Assembly (NCBI RefSeq): GCF_000002235.5
Contig: NW_022145609.1
Coordinates: forward strand, 31,039,301-31,103,300
Length of the DNA: 64,000 nt
Origin: Strongylocentrotus purpuratus
Taxonomy: Eukaryota > Echinodermata > Echinoidea > Camarodonta > Strongylocentrotidae
Direction: 5' to 3'
The notes under the pieces were generated by a model. The model worked only from the letters and a program-made list of their open reading frames with translations, was not told the DNA's origin and did not search any database. The translations under genes were made by a program, and so were the position numbers. Of the stretch, positions 1 to 12,200 are shown one piece after another (the stretch's first letter is position 1; each line of letters opens with the position of its first letter).

Positions 1-180
1 TCAGTCTCTCAATATTGTCTGACAGTAAAGTCTAGACAGTAAACCGGTTTCCTTGCATAATGCGAATACTAGGACACTTTAACGTTTACATTTCACAGAG
101 AGGGCATGCATGACATATTCATAGTTTTTGCAAAACCCTACAGAATTCGATGTTGGCTGCAAATGGGACATAGTACCTCT
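1..180 (+). mobile_element. MITE family 1, right end (cut by window edge)
   Basis: It matches the right third of the complete copy at 31028-31556 and ends with the inverted repeat CTGCAAATGGGACATAGTAC. The copy at 13213-13729 is followed by the same flank, so these two come from one insertion that was duplicated with the cassette. Confidence 0.7.
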
Positions 181-1237
181 AATAAACACGTTAAAATGAA
201 TAAAATGCGGAGAATGTCATATGTCTTTTATTAATAGCTTAAATAGGCGTGGAACGTTCGTAATGTTTATTTGTTCTTCGGCCTTTGAATAAATGATTAA
301 ATTCCTTGAAACCTCTTTGCTGCAAATGTGGGAGATATGGAATTAGGTAAGGTATTTGAGGTTATGAAACCAGCATGTGTCACCTGATACAGATGTGGCA
401 ACTAAGCAACATAAAGTGCTACTTCTTCGCTTCGGGGGAAAGTTCATTTGTGTCGTGAAAACGTATTGTTCTGCATAAACTTGATAACAATATAAAGTTT
501 TTATCAAATTTAATGATTCCTCAGACAGTTGAAAATATTAATAATAATTAATCCGATTAAATTTAAGTGTAAAACCCCCTGTTATAATATTTTGTTTTTG
601 AAAACCATGATGCTCAGTCATCGGTGATAGCACACTTCTGAATGAGGTATTATCAGACAAAAGAGAAGTTACTCTTTATTTTATGAAAAAAGGACAAGAA
701 CATTTTTTTCAACTTAAATGCCAACAGTGTATATATTGGCCTAGTGTGCAATCCAGATATAAATTTGCATAGTGACAATTCAAAACAATGCTCTATTTAT
801 ATCATCCGACCAAAATGATATGGACAAACATACAGTGCACACAATTTTTCTTTATAAAAATAATGGGGGAAAATGTGCAGACCACTCGTAGTTCATGCAC
901 AATCAGACAATAATAGTCGGTTTTCCCAGGTATAGCAAGATATAAGAAGCGTTTAAGTATGTAAAGTGTGGATCCCATAGGCATCTAATACTGACTATTT
1001 TTTGTTTTTTGCAATTTCCTTTTTTCTGTTATCCATGTTTTTGGTTCGAAGCAGACATTTATTACAGCTATTGCTGTTTTGATTAAATCAGAATCACCGT
1101 AACCTGTTTATAATATATTCATAAAGCATAGCATACTTGCATATTGGAGAGCCAGGAGTGGCAATGTGCCAAACATGAGCGCTAGCTCTACAATACTCCG
1201 CTATTATTATTATTATTATTATTATTACCATGTTCAG

Positions 1238-1401
1238 TGCCCTGTATTACAAAGAGTTAATATCAATCGCAACTTATTTGTGATTGATATCAATCACAAC
1301 TATGTACATAAGAGATGGGAGAATGCAAACTCGTGATTGATTTAGGGACTTGATATTGATTCGGATCAATATCAATATCAACTCTTTGTAATACGGGGCC
1401 C
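1238..1401. mobile_element. MITE family 2 (palindromic, GGGCCCC-ended), copy 1
   Basis: Ends ccctgtattacaaagagtt and aactctttgtaatacggggc are inverted copies, and the interior is built of gattgatatcaatc palindromes. It is about 160 bp and non-coding. Other copies lie at 6352-6510 and 33642-33799. Confidence 0.7.
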
Positions 1402-2010
1402 AGGTATTACATTACATACCTCACAATTTGCCATTATTTGTTATCTAAAGACCCCCATCAGTACGAAGTCACGAGGGATTAAGATTTTTTGAAAAGGAAA
1501 GAAAAGGGCACCCACAGGAACCTGCAGAAAATAAGTTAACGAGAGCAAAGTCCATGTGACGCACCAGGGGGAGTTGTCACGCGAGAAAGACTGGATATGC
1601 CCCAAATGTTCATGATATTAAAAAAAAAATACAAAAAAATCAGTCAACCACTGGCGTACTGATAGGGGGAGGAGCTTGGGGGCAGTTGACCCCCTAAATA
1701 AAATTCAAACATGGTTTATTTCTAATTCTTTGAGTTTGAGGTGATGTTAACACTTTTTTTCTTCAACTGCCCAATAGTGAATGTAAATAAAGCAGCAATT
1801 GTTTTGGAAAGAGATAACACACACAACATTCATTGCTTCAGCCCAAACTTGGTACAAGAGGATTTTGACAATACTTTGTGAGAAGGTTACTGTTTAGTCA
1901 TCCTTGGCAGCACAAGTATGAAAATGATATCATTATACAGGGTATTAGTTATTCTTTACATTAATATATAATTTAAGATCACACAGGTTATAACTTTCTA
2001 TGAAACGCAC

Positions 2011-2080
2011 TATATATATATGTATATATATATATATATATTTCTATCTTAACCCCTCTCTCTCTCTCTCTCTCTCTCTC
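2011..2080. repeat. (TA)n and (CT)n microsatellites upstream of cassette A exon 1
   Basis: Alternating ta (2011-2040) is followed by (ct)n (2056-2080). The same pair occurs before cassette B exon 1 at about 15936-16000. Confidence 0.8.
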
Positions 2081-2535
2081 GTATCCTTATGTTTGCACTT
2101 TGTTGTTCTGTATTTCACTTATAGTCTCTGGGTCGGTATTTTTTCCACCATCATAATACCAACTTCTCATGGTATATCTTATTCACATTAGTTATCAGTT
2201 TTGTTAATTTTGGAAAGTTCGTACGAATGTTAAATAAGTGGGCTTTGTAAAGGTGAACAATTATCATAACAGGCACCGTCATTAATTCTAAGGTCGATTA
2301 TCATTTTCATTAGTGATGATGTTTTTATTACTATTCACATTGTAATCATCATTGTTAGTGCTATTATCATCATCATTATCATCATCCACATAATCATATC
2401 AGTATAATTAATATTATTATTCTCATGCTTCCAAATATTATTATTTGTAGTAGTATAATCATCATTATAATTGTTTCGATCATTATTATAACTCTTGTTG
2501 TTGTTGTTGTTATCACTTATATATTCTCCACTCAG

Positions 2536-2784
2536 CTGACAAGATCTTTATAACGGACGTGGACGATGGCAAGATCTTCGTTGGCGAGAACAGTGGCTTC
2601 GACTTCCATGGCGAGGACATCCGCGAAATACCACTGAGCGGGGTTGAAGCTCCTACAGGCATTGACTACGATTACCGGACCGACAAGATTTACTGGAGTG
2701 ATCAGGAGGCGAGGACAATCAATCGAGCTTCACTTGATGGGTCGAACCAAGAAATCTTGATTGGTCAAAGCCAAGGCATTGGAT
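2536..2784 (+). CDS. Cassette A exon 1: YWTD propeller blades 1-2
   Basis: 249 bp, phase 1 at both ends, bounded by ctcag and gtaagt. It encodes [16 protein letters not shown] and [17 protein letters not shown] followed by [12 protein letters not shown], the classic LDLR class B pattern. The first blade is the degenerate opening strand typical of YWTD propellers. It is 9 bp longer at its 3' end (GQSQ region) than the matching exon of cassette B. Confidence 0.88.
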
Positions 2785-3202
2785 GTAAGTTTGGTTTAGA
2801 TACAAAATTTCTCTTTTCATTTGTTTATTTATTTATTCAATTATGTATGTATATATCCACATATCTATTTATTTCATTAATTCGTTGATTTGTTAACTAC
2901 CGTGTGAGTCAAAAAAAAGTTTACACCTAGAAAATTGCTAATTATTTTGAAAATCATACATTTGAACAGTAAATTATTATACATGCTATGAAAGAGTGTT
3001 TTATCCTAAATCTTTTGGTATCATTTGTGTGTGGTTTGTGTTCACGCTTGGATGAACAGGAGGCATTGTTTGCGAGAGTGCAAAAATCGACCTGCGCCAA
3101 AGTGATGCCTACAGCATGTATTATGTTGGGATTAAAGGTGTGAGAGAATAAATTGAATGTATCAAACGAAATGCTTGCATATGGTTTTTGCAGAAGCAAA
3201 GT

Positions 3203-3235
<33 letters not shown>

Positions 3236-6200
3236 GCACACATTTTCGTTGATCTGTGGCATGAATAATTTTGTTAGGGATGTTATTTGGATCTGCAAAG
3301 ACCGAATTAATACCCAACTCCTAATTGATTTATTCAAACATCACATAAGCAACTTTGGCGCAAGTCGATTTTTGCACTCTCGCAAACAATGCCTCATGTT
3401 CATCCAAGCGTGAACACATACCACACAAAAATGATACCTAATGATTTGGGATAAAACACTATTTCATAAGATGTATAATAATTTACTGTTTATAAATGAT
3501 TTTTTAAATAATTAGCAATTTTCTAGGTGTAAATTTGTTTTTGACTGATTGATTAACTGTTTATGTGTTCAATAACGTTTATATATTCAAGCTTTCGTTT
3601 ATTTCTTTATTTAAACAAAAATGTCTTTGTGCTTTTTGTCTACTGACATAGATGCCATTTAAAGGATCGTTTGGATATTATTTATCAATTTGATTAATGG
3701 CATCCTAATTTCAGTCATAATACGGCGCAAATGAAATCTGGACAGTGACGTTTTTGTATCGTCAGTCATCATGCTATCCGCCCATAAGGTTTTCCATCAT
3801 TGTGCTGCAAACCAAGATCAATCAGATTCATCGTTTTGGTCAATTACAGTCTAGCACAAAGATATTTTTCTTCATCTTTGTAAGTTTTCTTTGTTTCATT
3901 CTAACTTAACACTTTAGCCCCGCAAGGAATCGTCCTAGATCTAATGACGAACATGATGTTTTGGACTGATACTCTGTTGGAACGTATCATGAGTGCTAGC
4001 CTACTCGGGTCTAACCGACGAACCATTATCAGTACGGGTCTATATCGCCCATGGGGACTCACATTGTCTCAAAAAAGAGGGTAAGTGTTTATAAATAATA
4101 CATGTAATCTCTCTTTAATGCTCTCCTAAACAGCTCGTTTTCTCTTCTCTGTCTGTATGTCTGTATGTCTGTCCCTGTCTATTTCTGAGCTTGTAAAACT
4201 GTAAAACTTGCAATGTAATTTAGCTCTCGTGCTACCATTTTGCAGTTGTTCTAATACAGCCATTCTACTACTATACTACTCTCTCTGTCTCTCGCACATG
4301 CACACATATACACACACATCCCCCCACATTCTAGTAAGCTTTCTATACCCCATTTCATCCTATCTCTCCTTCTCTTAAGATAATTCGATATCTTCCACCT
4401 AGCTCTCTCTCTCTCTCTCTCTATTTTTCGCCCCAATATCATTGCATCTGAAACACAACATATGATACCTCCCCCATTCGACAAAAGTTAACATAAATAC
4501 ACACATACGCACACACACACACACACACACCCGCAAAACAAATACACATACACACACAAATACACATCGCCAAACCCTATATATCTATATATATATGTAT
4601 AGATATATATGTATATATATATATATATATATTTATTTATATAGAGTGTGGCGATGTGTATATGTATACAGATATATTTATACACGCTGTTTACCATAAA
4701 CTAAAGGATAGATAATCTATTTTCGGACATAGTACTCATATACATATTACAACTGTGGTTTGATTTTCATTTTGATATTTTTGGAAGAAATTGATCAATA
4801 AAGTTTTGAGAAGATAACAACTTTATAAATCAAGAATAAATCAATATTCCAACTTAACGGGCAACATTGTATGGTGATTAATCCAAGTGTTGGCAGTGTT
4901 CGGCAGTCTGGAGATCAAACTTTAAAGAAATGCATTTTATGCTAACTTTTACATTTTATTTACAATTTTTAGAGCCCTCTTCCATCCACAGAGTAGACAA
5001 TGATATGGTGTGGTAGGGATAGAACTAGTGTAATGTTATTTTCGAACGTTATTCAAAATTATGAAGCGGAAATCAAAAATTCAAAGCCCAATACAAATCA
5101 GTATACAAATAATGAATGGTTATGAGTTCAATAGTGCGAATATGTTCATGAGTTGAAAGATTAACATTCTATTCAACGAGGCGTCAGCCGAGTTGAATAG
5201 AATCAACGTTAATCTTTCAACGAATGAACATATTTGCACTATTAAACGAATGAAAAACATTCATTATTTGTTTTATACAACATCGAAGAAGACCTAATAG
5301 AACGTTAATCAACAAATTATGCTTTACTCCTTATAAAGATAAATTAAAGTTCGAATCAAGCCTTTTCGATTACATGCAGATTGCCTTCGCGTCAGATACA
5401 CGCAGGGATACGCGCACATGCAGCAGAGAGATACGCAGTCTGCATATAACCAAAAATGCACGGCGCATATAACCAAAAATGCACGACCGTGCAATATACC
5501 ATCTATTGAATATCATGTGACCAACAATCGTCCAATCAAATGACAAGGATCCACGTAGGTGTTGTATAATACGTAATATGTGTACATATTGTGTAATGTT
5601 TCGATTATTGTACTTCTTTTTATACGAAAATAAATTCAAATCAAATCAAATCAAATCGAGCCTGACCAATGGGAGACTAAACGGTCAATTCATCTTGAAT
5701 ACGCGTGTGTACGTATTTGTGTGCGTGCTTTTTTGTGCGTGTGTGTGTGTGCGTGCGTGTGCGTGTGTGCGCGTACGTGTGCGCGCACGTGTATGAGTGT
5801 GTTTAATATACTATTTAGATAGAAACCAATGTTAAAGAAGTTATTTAACCACTGCCGTTAGAGTCGATTCAACCTAAAAGCTTAATGATGAATCATGTCT
5901 TATATCTTAACAATGACATGATGTAGCCTACATACATTCAAATACACATTTTCCAGATACGTGCATTTCTTTCTCTTATCCTCAAGCGAGGTTTTTTCTC
6001 TATCTCTCTCTCTCTCTTCCTTTCTCTCTTTGTACCTCCCCTTTTCTCCCATCCTCTCTCTCTCTCTCTACTCCATTCGCTTTATCTCACTTTCATGAGC
6101 CATATACCTTCCCCTGCTGTTGTATATCTTCTGCTAGTACATCCTTTCACGTAATGTAAATAAACGAACGCAATATAATTCTGCTGTATTTTCATTATGT

Positions 6201-9200
6201 TACAGATTTATTTACTATGTTTCGTAATATTATTGTACATTTATATAATTTACATCACTGTACCTTTGTAAATTGACCCTATCAGTCTTGTGCTGCTGGT
6301 CGATCATTATATACCAATAAATGAATAATAATAATAATAAATCTTGGACCTGGGCCCCGTCTTACAAAGAGTTACGATCGATCCAAATCAATCGTAAGTC
6401 CTCCAATCAATCGCAAGTTTGCAGTCTCCTATCTCTTATGTACATAGTTACGATTGATATCAATCGCAAATAACTTACGATTGATATCAACTCTTTGTAA
6501 GACGGGGCCCTGGTGTCCCTCATTGCATGCACACATTTCTGATCAGACACCCTTCATAATGTGCTGTGCAACACCCATTCAGAACATACAATGGCCATAG
6601 GTTTTCTGTGATGGTTGGCACACTTAATTAACTTTATTTTAAAACTACTTTTTAAGAGCCATCTCTAAATATCTGCATACACCACAACATTCAGTTAAAA
6701 TCATGTTTTTATATCAGAGAAAAAATCTTACGATCGAAATTGGTTACCTTGGTCAATTTTGCCAATTTTCTCGGAGAAAGAGCATATTGTAGTCTTCGAA
6801 ATAAATTGGATATATGGAGTAGTGTTGTTAAAGGCCACAAATGGCGCTATAGCAATTTTGAAGCCAACAAGGACAGACAGTAGTGGGTTCAAGCTTGGTG
6901 GTCTCCAATTCCCTGCGGTCTCCAATTCCCTGCACCTACCCTATATTCAATAATTCTTTCAGATTAGTATTGTTTTCTTTGCTAACACATTCATATCTTA
7001 ACAATAATCTTAGCAACGGCTTGAATTCAAAGTATTTAGATACGTGCATAATAATGTTTTGTATACCTTTTTCCTGTGTTGAAAGGAAATTGTACTGGAC
7101 TGACCAAGGTCCATCAACTGGAAAAATTGAGATGTCAAATAAAGACGGAACGGACAGAAGAGAGCTGATAACAACACGATTGAAAGAACCTAGGGGCCTG
7201 GCCCTTGATTCTCAAGGTACAAGAAATATCCCCGGTGGTACCACTTTATGTTCAAAAGTGTAACACATGATCGTTAAAGGAGTCGAAAATGACCCTTTAT
7301 GGTGCATAGCATAGTTTCAAATACATATTCCACATAAACAATCCCTTTTTGAAAACATGTACAAAACGGTCTCTTCATATCGCCCTATGTGGGGCTTATC
7401 TGGTACACATTCACAAAGAGGTACGTTTTCCCATTATTGCGAACCTCGTGAAAATACGTCCCTTTTCCGCCAAATTTTACCCTATCATAAAGAAACTATA
7501 TTTTCAATCCATACAAATATTTATTTTGGTGAACATCCCAGATGATTACTTATTTCAAGTGAAATTGATATACTGCGTACACGAAGGCAATATACATTGA
7601 TTCCACCGGGAGATAGAAAGATTATTTTATCTGGTCTTTCTAAATACATATGTCATAGAATTAAGGAATGGTATATACTTCTTCGATTTTTGTTAGAAAT
7701 CTTGCCCCCCAAATGGAAAATCATATCTTACAGAAAAACAATGACAAATGGTTGAGACTATAAATAAAACGATGCCATGAAAAAATAATGTTTGTTATGA
7801 TATAAAGTAAGTGAATAGCTGCTATCACATTGTTGATATGATTGCAAACATAATATAAATACGAACACAAAAAATGACGATATAGAAACAAGTGATTAAA
7901 AATCGTTAAAATATGTTGTCTTTCTTTGAATATTAAACATGATCAAGACCTTTTTTTAAACTACCCTAAGTACAGCTATATATTTGGATGTTTGAAGGGT
8001 ATACTACAGGTTTTGTTAGCTCAATTGGGTTAGGGGGAATATAAATTTGATACAAAAGGCGATCCCACTCGCATTCAGGGGCGGCGGGGCGTCATTCAAA
8101 ACCCAACATTACCCCCAACATTGCAATCAATACATTTTCAGGGATGACTTTCAACGCCATACATTGCAGTTGTGAGTGATTGCTGAAAATTCAAAATTAA
8201 CATTTCAGAGGTCGCATTGCAGCCTATTAGTATACAAGTAATGAATGGTTATGAGTTCAATAGTGCGAAAATTTTCATAAGTTGAAAAGTTAACGTTAAT
8301 TCTCAACGAGGCGTCAGCCAAGTTCAATAGAATCAACGTTAATCTTTCAACAAATGAAAATATTCGCACTATTGAACGAATGAAAAACATTCATTATTTA
8401 ATTTATACCACATCGAAGAAGATCTAATAGAACGTTAATCAACAAATTATGCTTTACTCCTTATATTAAAGATACATTTAAGTTGGAGTCAAGCCTTCTA
8501 GATTACATTCAGATGGCCTTCGCGTCAGATACACCATGGAGTTACTAGTAACTGCATGGATACACGCAGGGATACGCGCACGGCAGAGAGGTACCAGTCT
8601 GCATAATAATCAAAAATGCACGGCGAGTATAACCAAAAATGCACGCCCGTGCAAAAGAACATCTGTTGAATATCATGTGACCAACAATCCTCCCATCAAA
8701 TGACAAGGATCCACGTATCCTGACGGGGTCTTCAGAAGATCTCCTTATAAAGGAATTTTAGGACCTTTAATATGTTTCTTCAAGAGATATAATATAGAGA
8801 GATATAATATAAATTTAAGCGAGCATAACGAGCAAGTTTTTGAGATTTTTTTAAATTAGGGGCAGATGTTAAGGAGGCTATGAACAATCTATTGTTTCGG
8901 GGGAGATGAAGGGTTGATGAAAACATTTTGTAATTGCATGTACGGAAATAAAATGCCTCTTTTTGAACGTAAATAGCATGTGGTAATGTGGATGCAGTTA
9001 CCTTAAGCAGGGAGGTGATAGAGAAGGACTGGAATCAAGCCGCTCTCCTTTGACCCAATGATCCAAGCCGCCGAAACGTTATGCGCTAATCTGCAACTGT
9101 TGACCAGGTGGTGAGATAAAAGAGCGGATGAAATATCAGGATTTAGAATTCCTACATCAGAAAATGGTATCTCAGCAAATGTTCGCTGTCCCTAACATTG

Positions 9201-12200
9201 ATTTCTCAACAATTGTTAAATGTGTAATGACTTGAGCACGCGAAGACAAACTTTTATAATTTCATTCTTTTTCTCCATCTACAAAAATACAAAAAGCACG
9301 CGAAATAATGCATTAGCAAACTTAAAGTTATCGAAGATTGTAAATCATTGATTAAATGACGGGACATTAAAACAAAATTGGATTATCCTGAAATATTGAG
9401 CTTTTGTTAGAATCTAATCTTTCTTTTACCAACTAATGCACACAAAATAAAGGAAGGACGGAGTACTAAATTAAAAAAATTGTTTAATGCACTTTTCCCA
9501 ATACCATCCCCATACAAAGTTTATAATTTACACTTAAATTTTGCCGGTAATTTAATAAACGTGAAACTGGTGCCTGGCCTCCGAAATTCGCCGCAGTGGA
9601 AGAGCGGCTCGGAACATGGAACTTCCAAGCCAAGTGGAAGGTTACGCATCCCATTGTTACGCTTTAGAACTCACGCATGTGTTTGAAAAGAGTTTCCACT
9701 CCTTCTCTATCACCTCCCTGCCTTGGGTTTGAAAACTTCTTTATTGTTTAAATTGTTACATTCTTGAACGAAATGCAATTGATTGGCCTGGTATGTCATG
9801 GTAGTTTAAAGGGGCAAACGTTTAGTGTAAAAGGGGCTAACTTTTTTGTTATCATGATGAGATATCTAGATGAGGAACATTTGATAGCATTGAAAACGAC
9901 CAAGATTATATTCTACAATATGAACAGGTCGTTCTCATGAAATTTGAGGCATTATGCTCCCCGAAACTGCTTTTCATCGTGGTGGTAGAAGTGGGAAATT
10001 AAGGTAAAAACGGACACTTATCCAAAGGCAGTTATATACAAAAGAAAAGAGACACAATAACGAGGGGGATTGATCATGTTTGAAAGGGGCAGTTTTTAGA
10101 AAAGTAAAAAGGGGTACTTAAAAGAATTGAAAAGGGCATTTATTGGAAAGGACAACGGAAACGTGTCGAGGTAAAAAGGGTAGTTATCAGAATTTAAAAG
10201 GGGCACTTCTCCTACCTAAAATTGGCTCTCATTACAAATGGTAAGGGGCACTTATTAGATGGAGAAAGGGTCATTCATTATAAGGCAAAAGGGGCACTTG
10301 TCAAAGTAAAGGCGGCACCTCCCATCAAATTTGAATAGGTGAACTTATCAGAGGTGAAAAGAGGCACTCATGACAAGGGGCACTTATTAGAAGAAAGAGG
10401 GGCACTTATCTGAATTTAAAAAGTGCACTTTGGGGTACTGGGAAATGGGGGACACTGTGTATCCCCCATCTTTGGAACGCCGCCACTCTCACGCATCAGA
10501 CGGTTTTTATTATCATCAGTGATGAAGTCGTTCCTTATTATTTATTAGCTCCCAGACTATTTCTCTTCAATTCGTCTTCTGCAGAACAGCGCCTGTACTG
10601 GACGGAGAGCTACTATGATGTGATCGAGTCGATTGATCTTGATGATCTATCTGATCGAAGAGAACATGTTTACGCTGAGAGTGGTGATTTAGTGGTCTTT
10701 GGCATCTCGCTCTATTTCACCTCCATCTACTTCACAGACTTCGCATCTAGAGGTCTCCATGCGGCAGACATTGGAGTTGAGGAAATCAGGAATATTACTC
10801 GATTTACAGCAGGAGCGCCTACCCACGTCAAGATTTATTCTGGTAAGAAGCAATCGGAAAACTCAGAAGAAAACTTCGATCAGAGTTAATATGAGTATGA
10901 GTTCGATTTTGTTTAATTATTTATTACTAATCATCTTCAGAAACTGAATTTAAAAAATACGTTGTTTTCGTTTTTCATTTAATAATTTAAAACAGAAACA
11001 ATAATAATGAATAGTAGGATTTTTATCCTGCTACTACTACTATACTACTGCTATTACTACTATTAATGATAATAATACATATAATAATAACAAAAATAAT
11101 ATTAATGATAATGATAATAGATTATTAATATATCCATTAACAAAGATATTAATGATAATAATAATTGTAAATTGATATTGCGGAATTTATATAAACATAT
11201 ACTAGTATAGTAAAAAAAAAAAAAAAAAAAAAAATCCAGTTTTAAAGAAGAGATATTGAGAGCAGGAAATGACACACAGTGGATTGGAAAAGGAAGATAA
11301 AAGTGTGGCAATAAAAATCAGTTGATAATATTGAGAAATCAAAGTTGAATATCTTGCTTCTTTGATATGAAAATCGTGATTGTGACCTGAGCCGTTACGT
11401 GTTAATAGTCTTTAAAGAAAACATTAGGTTCGTTTTTACTATAAAATCTACAATTCTGGTCGCTATTTCCCAATCGGTTTTTTGACAACGGAGCTTTGAA
11501 AGTGAAATTGTTTACTTGAACAGCTTCAAATAAAGATGCTGTCTGTTTGCTTTAAATATAACGCCTTTAATATTTTAATAACGTTGCTCGCATGAATTGT
11601 TTTCATTGATTAATTTCCAGACTTAACGTGCACAGAGTCTTGTCCCGATAACAGTCGATGTCAGCTCGTTGCGTATAACACTTCCGAGTGCACTTGTATA
11701 GTGGGTTGGACAGGCTTGAACTGCCTTACAAGTAAGTAAATGTATTTACAATTCGGTTAAACTTTAAACGACCTACCTTTATTAGCGTTAAGCCACCCCG
11801 AAACTTGCACGAAATTTAGCCCCATTTGCTCTTTTTTGGCACGCATTCGAATCAACAATAAGGCCTAAAAAAAGATGTTGTATTGCCCTTCGTTTTCTCT
11901 GGCTGCCTGTCCTAGCAACAAACAACAAACCCCGTTTCCTTGACGATCAGCAATGAATGAAGTATGTTGTCTTCTTTGTTGTTAGGGCAGACAGCCAGTG
12001 GAACGGATTCGTTTAATAGAATAATGTAAATGCAAGCATCACTTTAAACAAACAGAACTTTGTTATTCTTGGCTCATTTTTCCTGATTGAGGTGTCATAT
12101 GAAAGGGCAGAAAATGAACTTTCTGAACATGTGATTTTCTCTTCGAAATTCAAATACCGTTCGTCAAATAACTTTTTGGTACACTTTCTTCAAATTGTTT

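Noticed and set aside
5161-5270. Possible structured RNA at gaggcgtcagccg
   Set aside because: The hairpin is the palindromic head of a repeated MITE also found at 8.2 kb.
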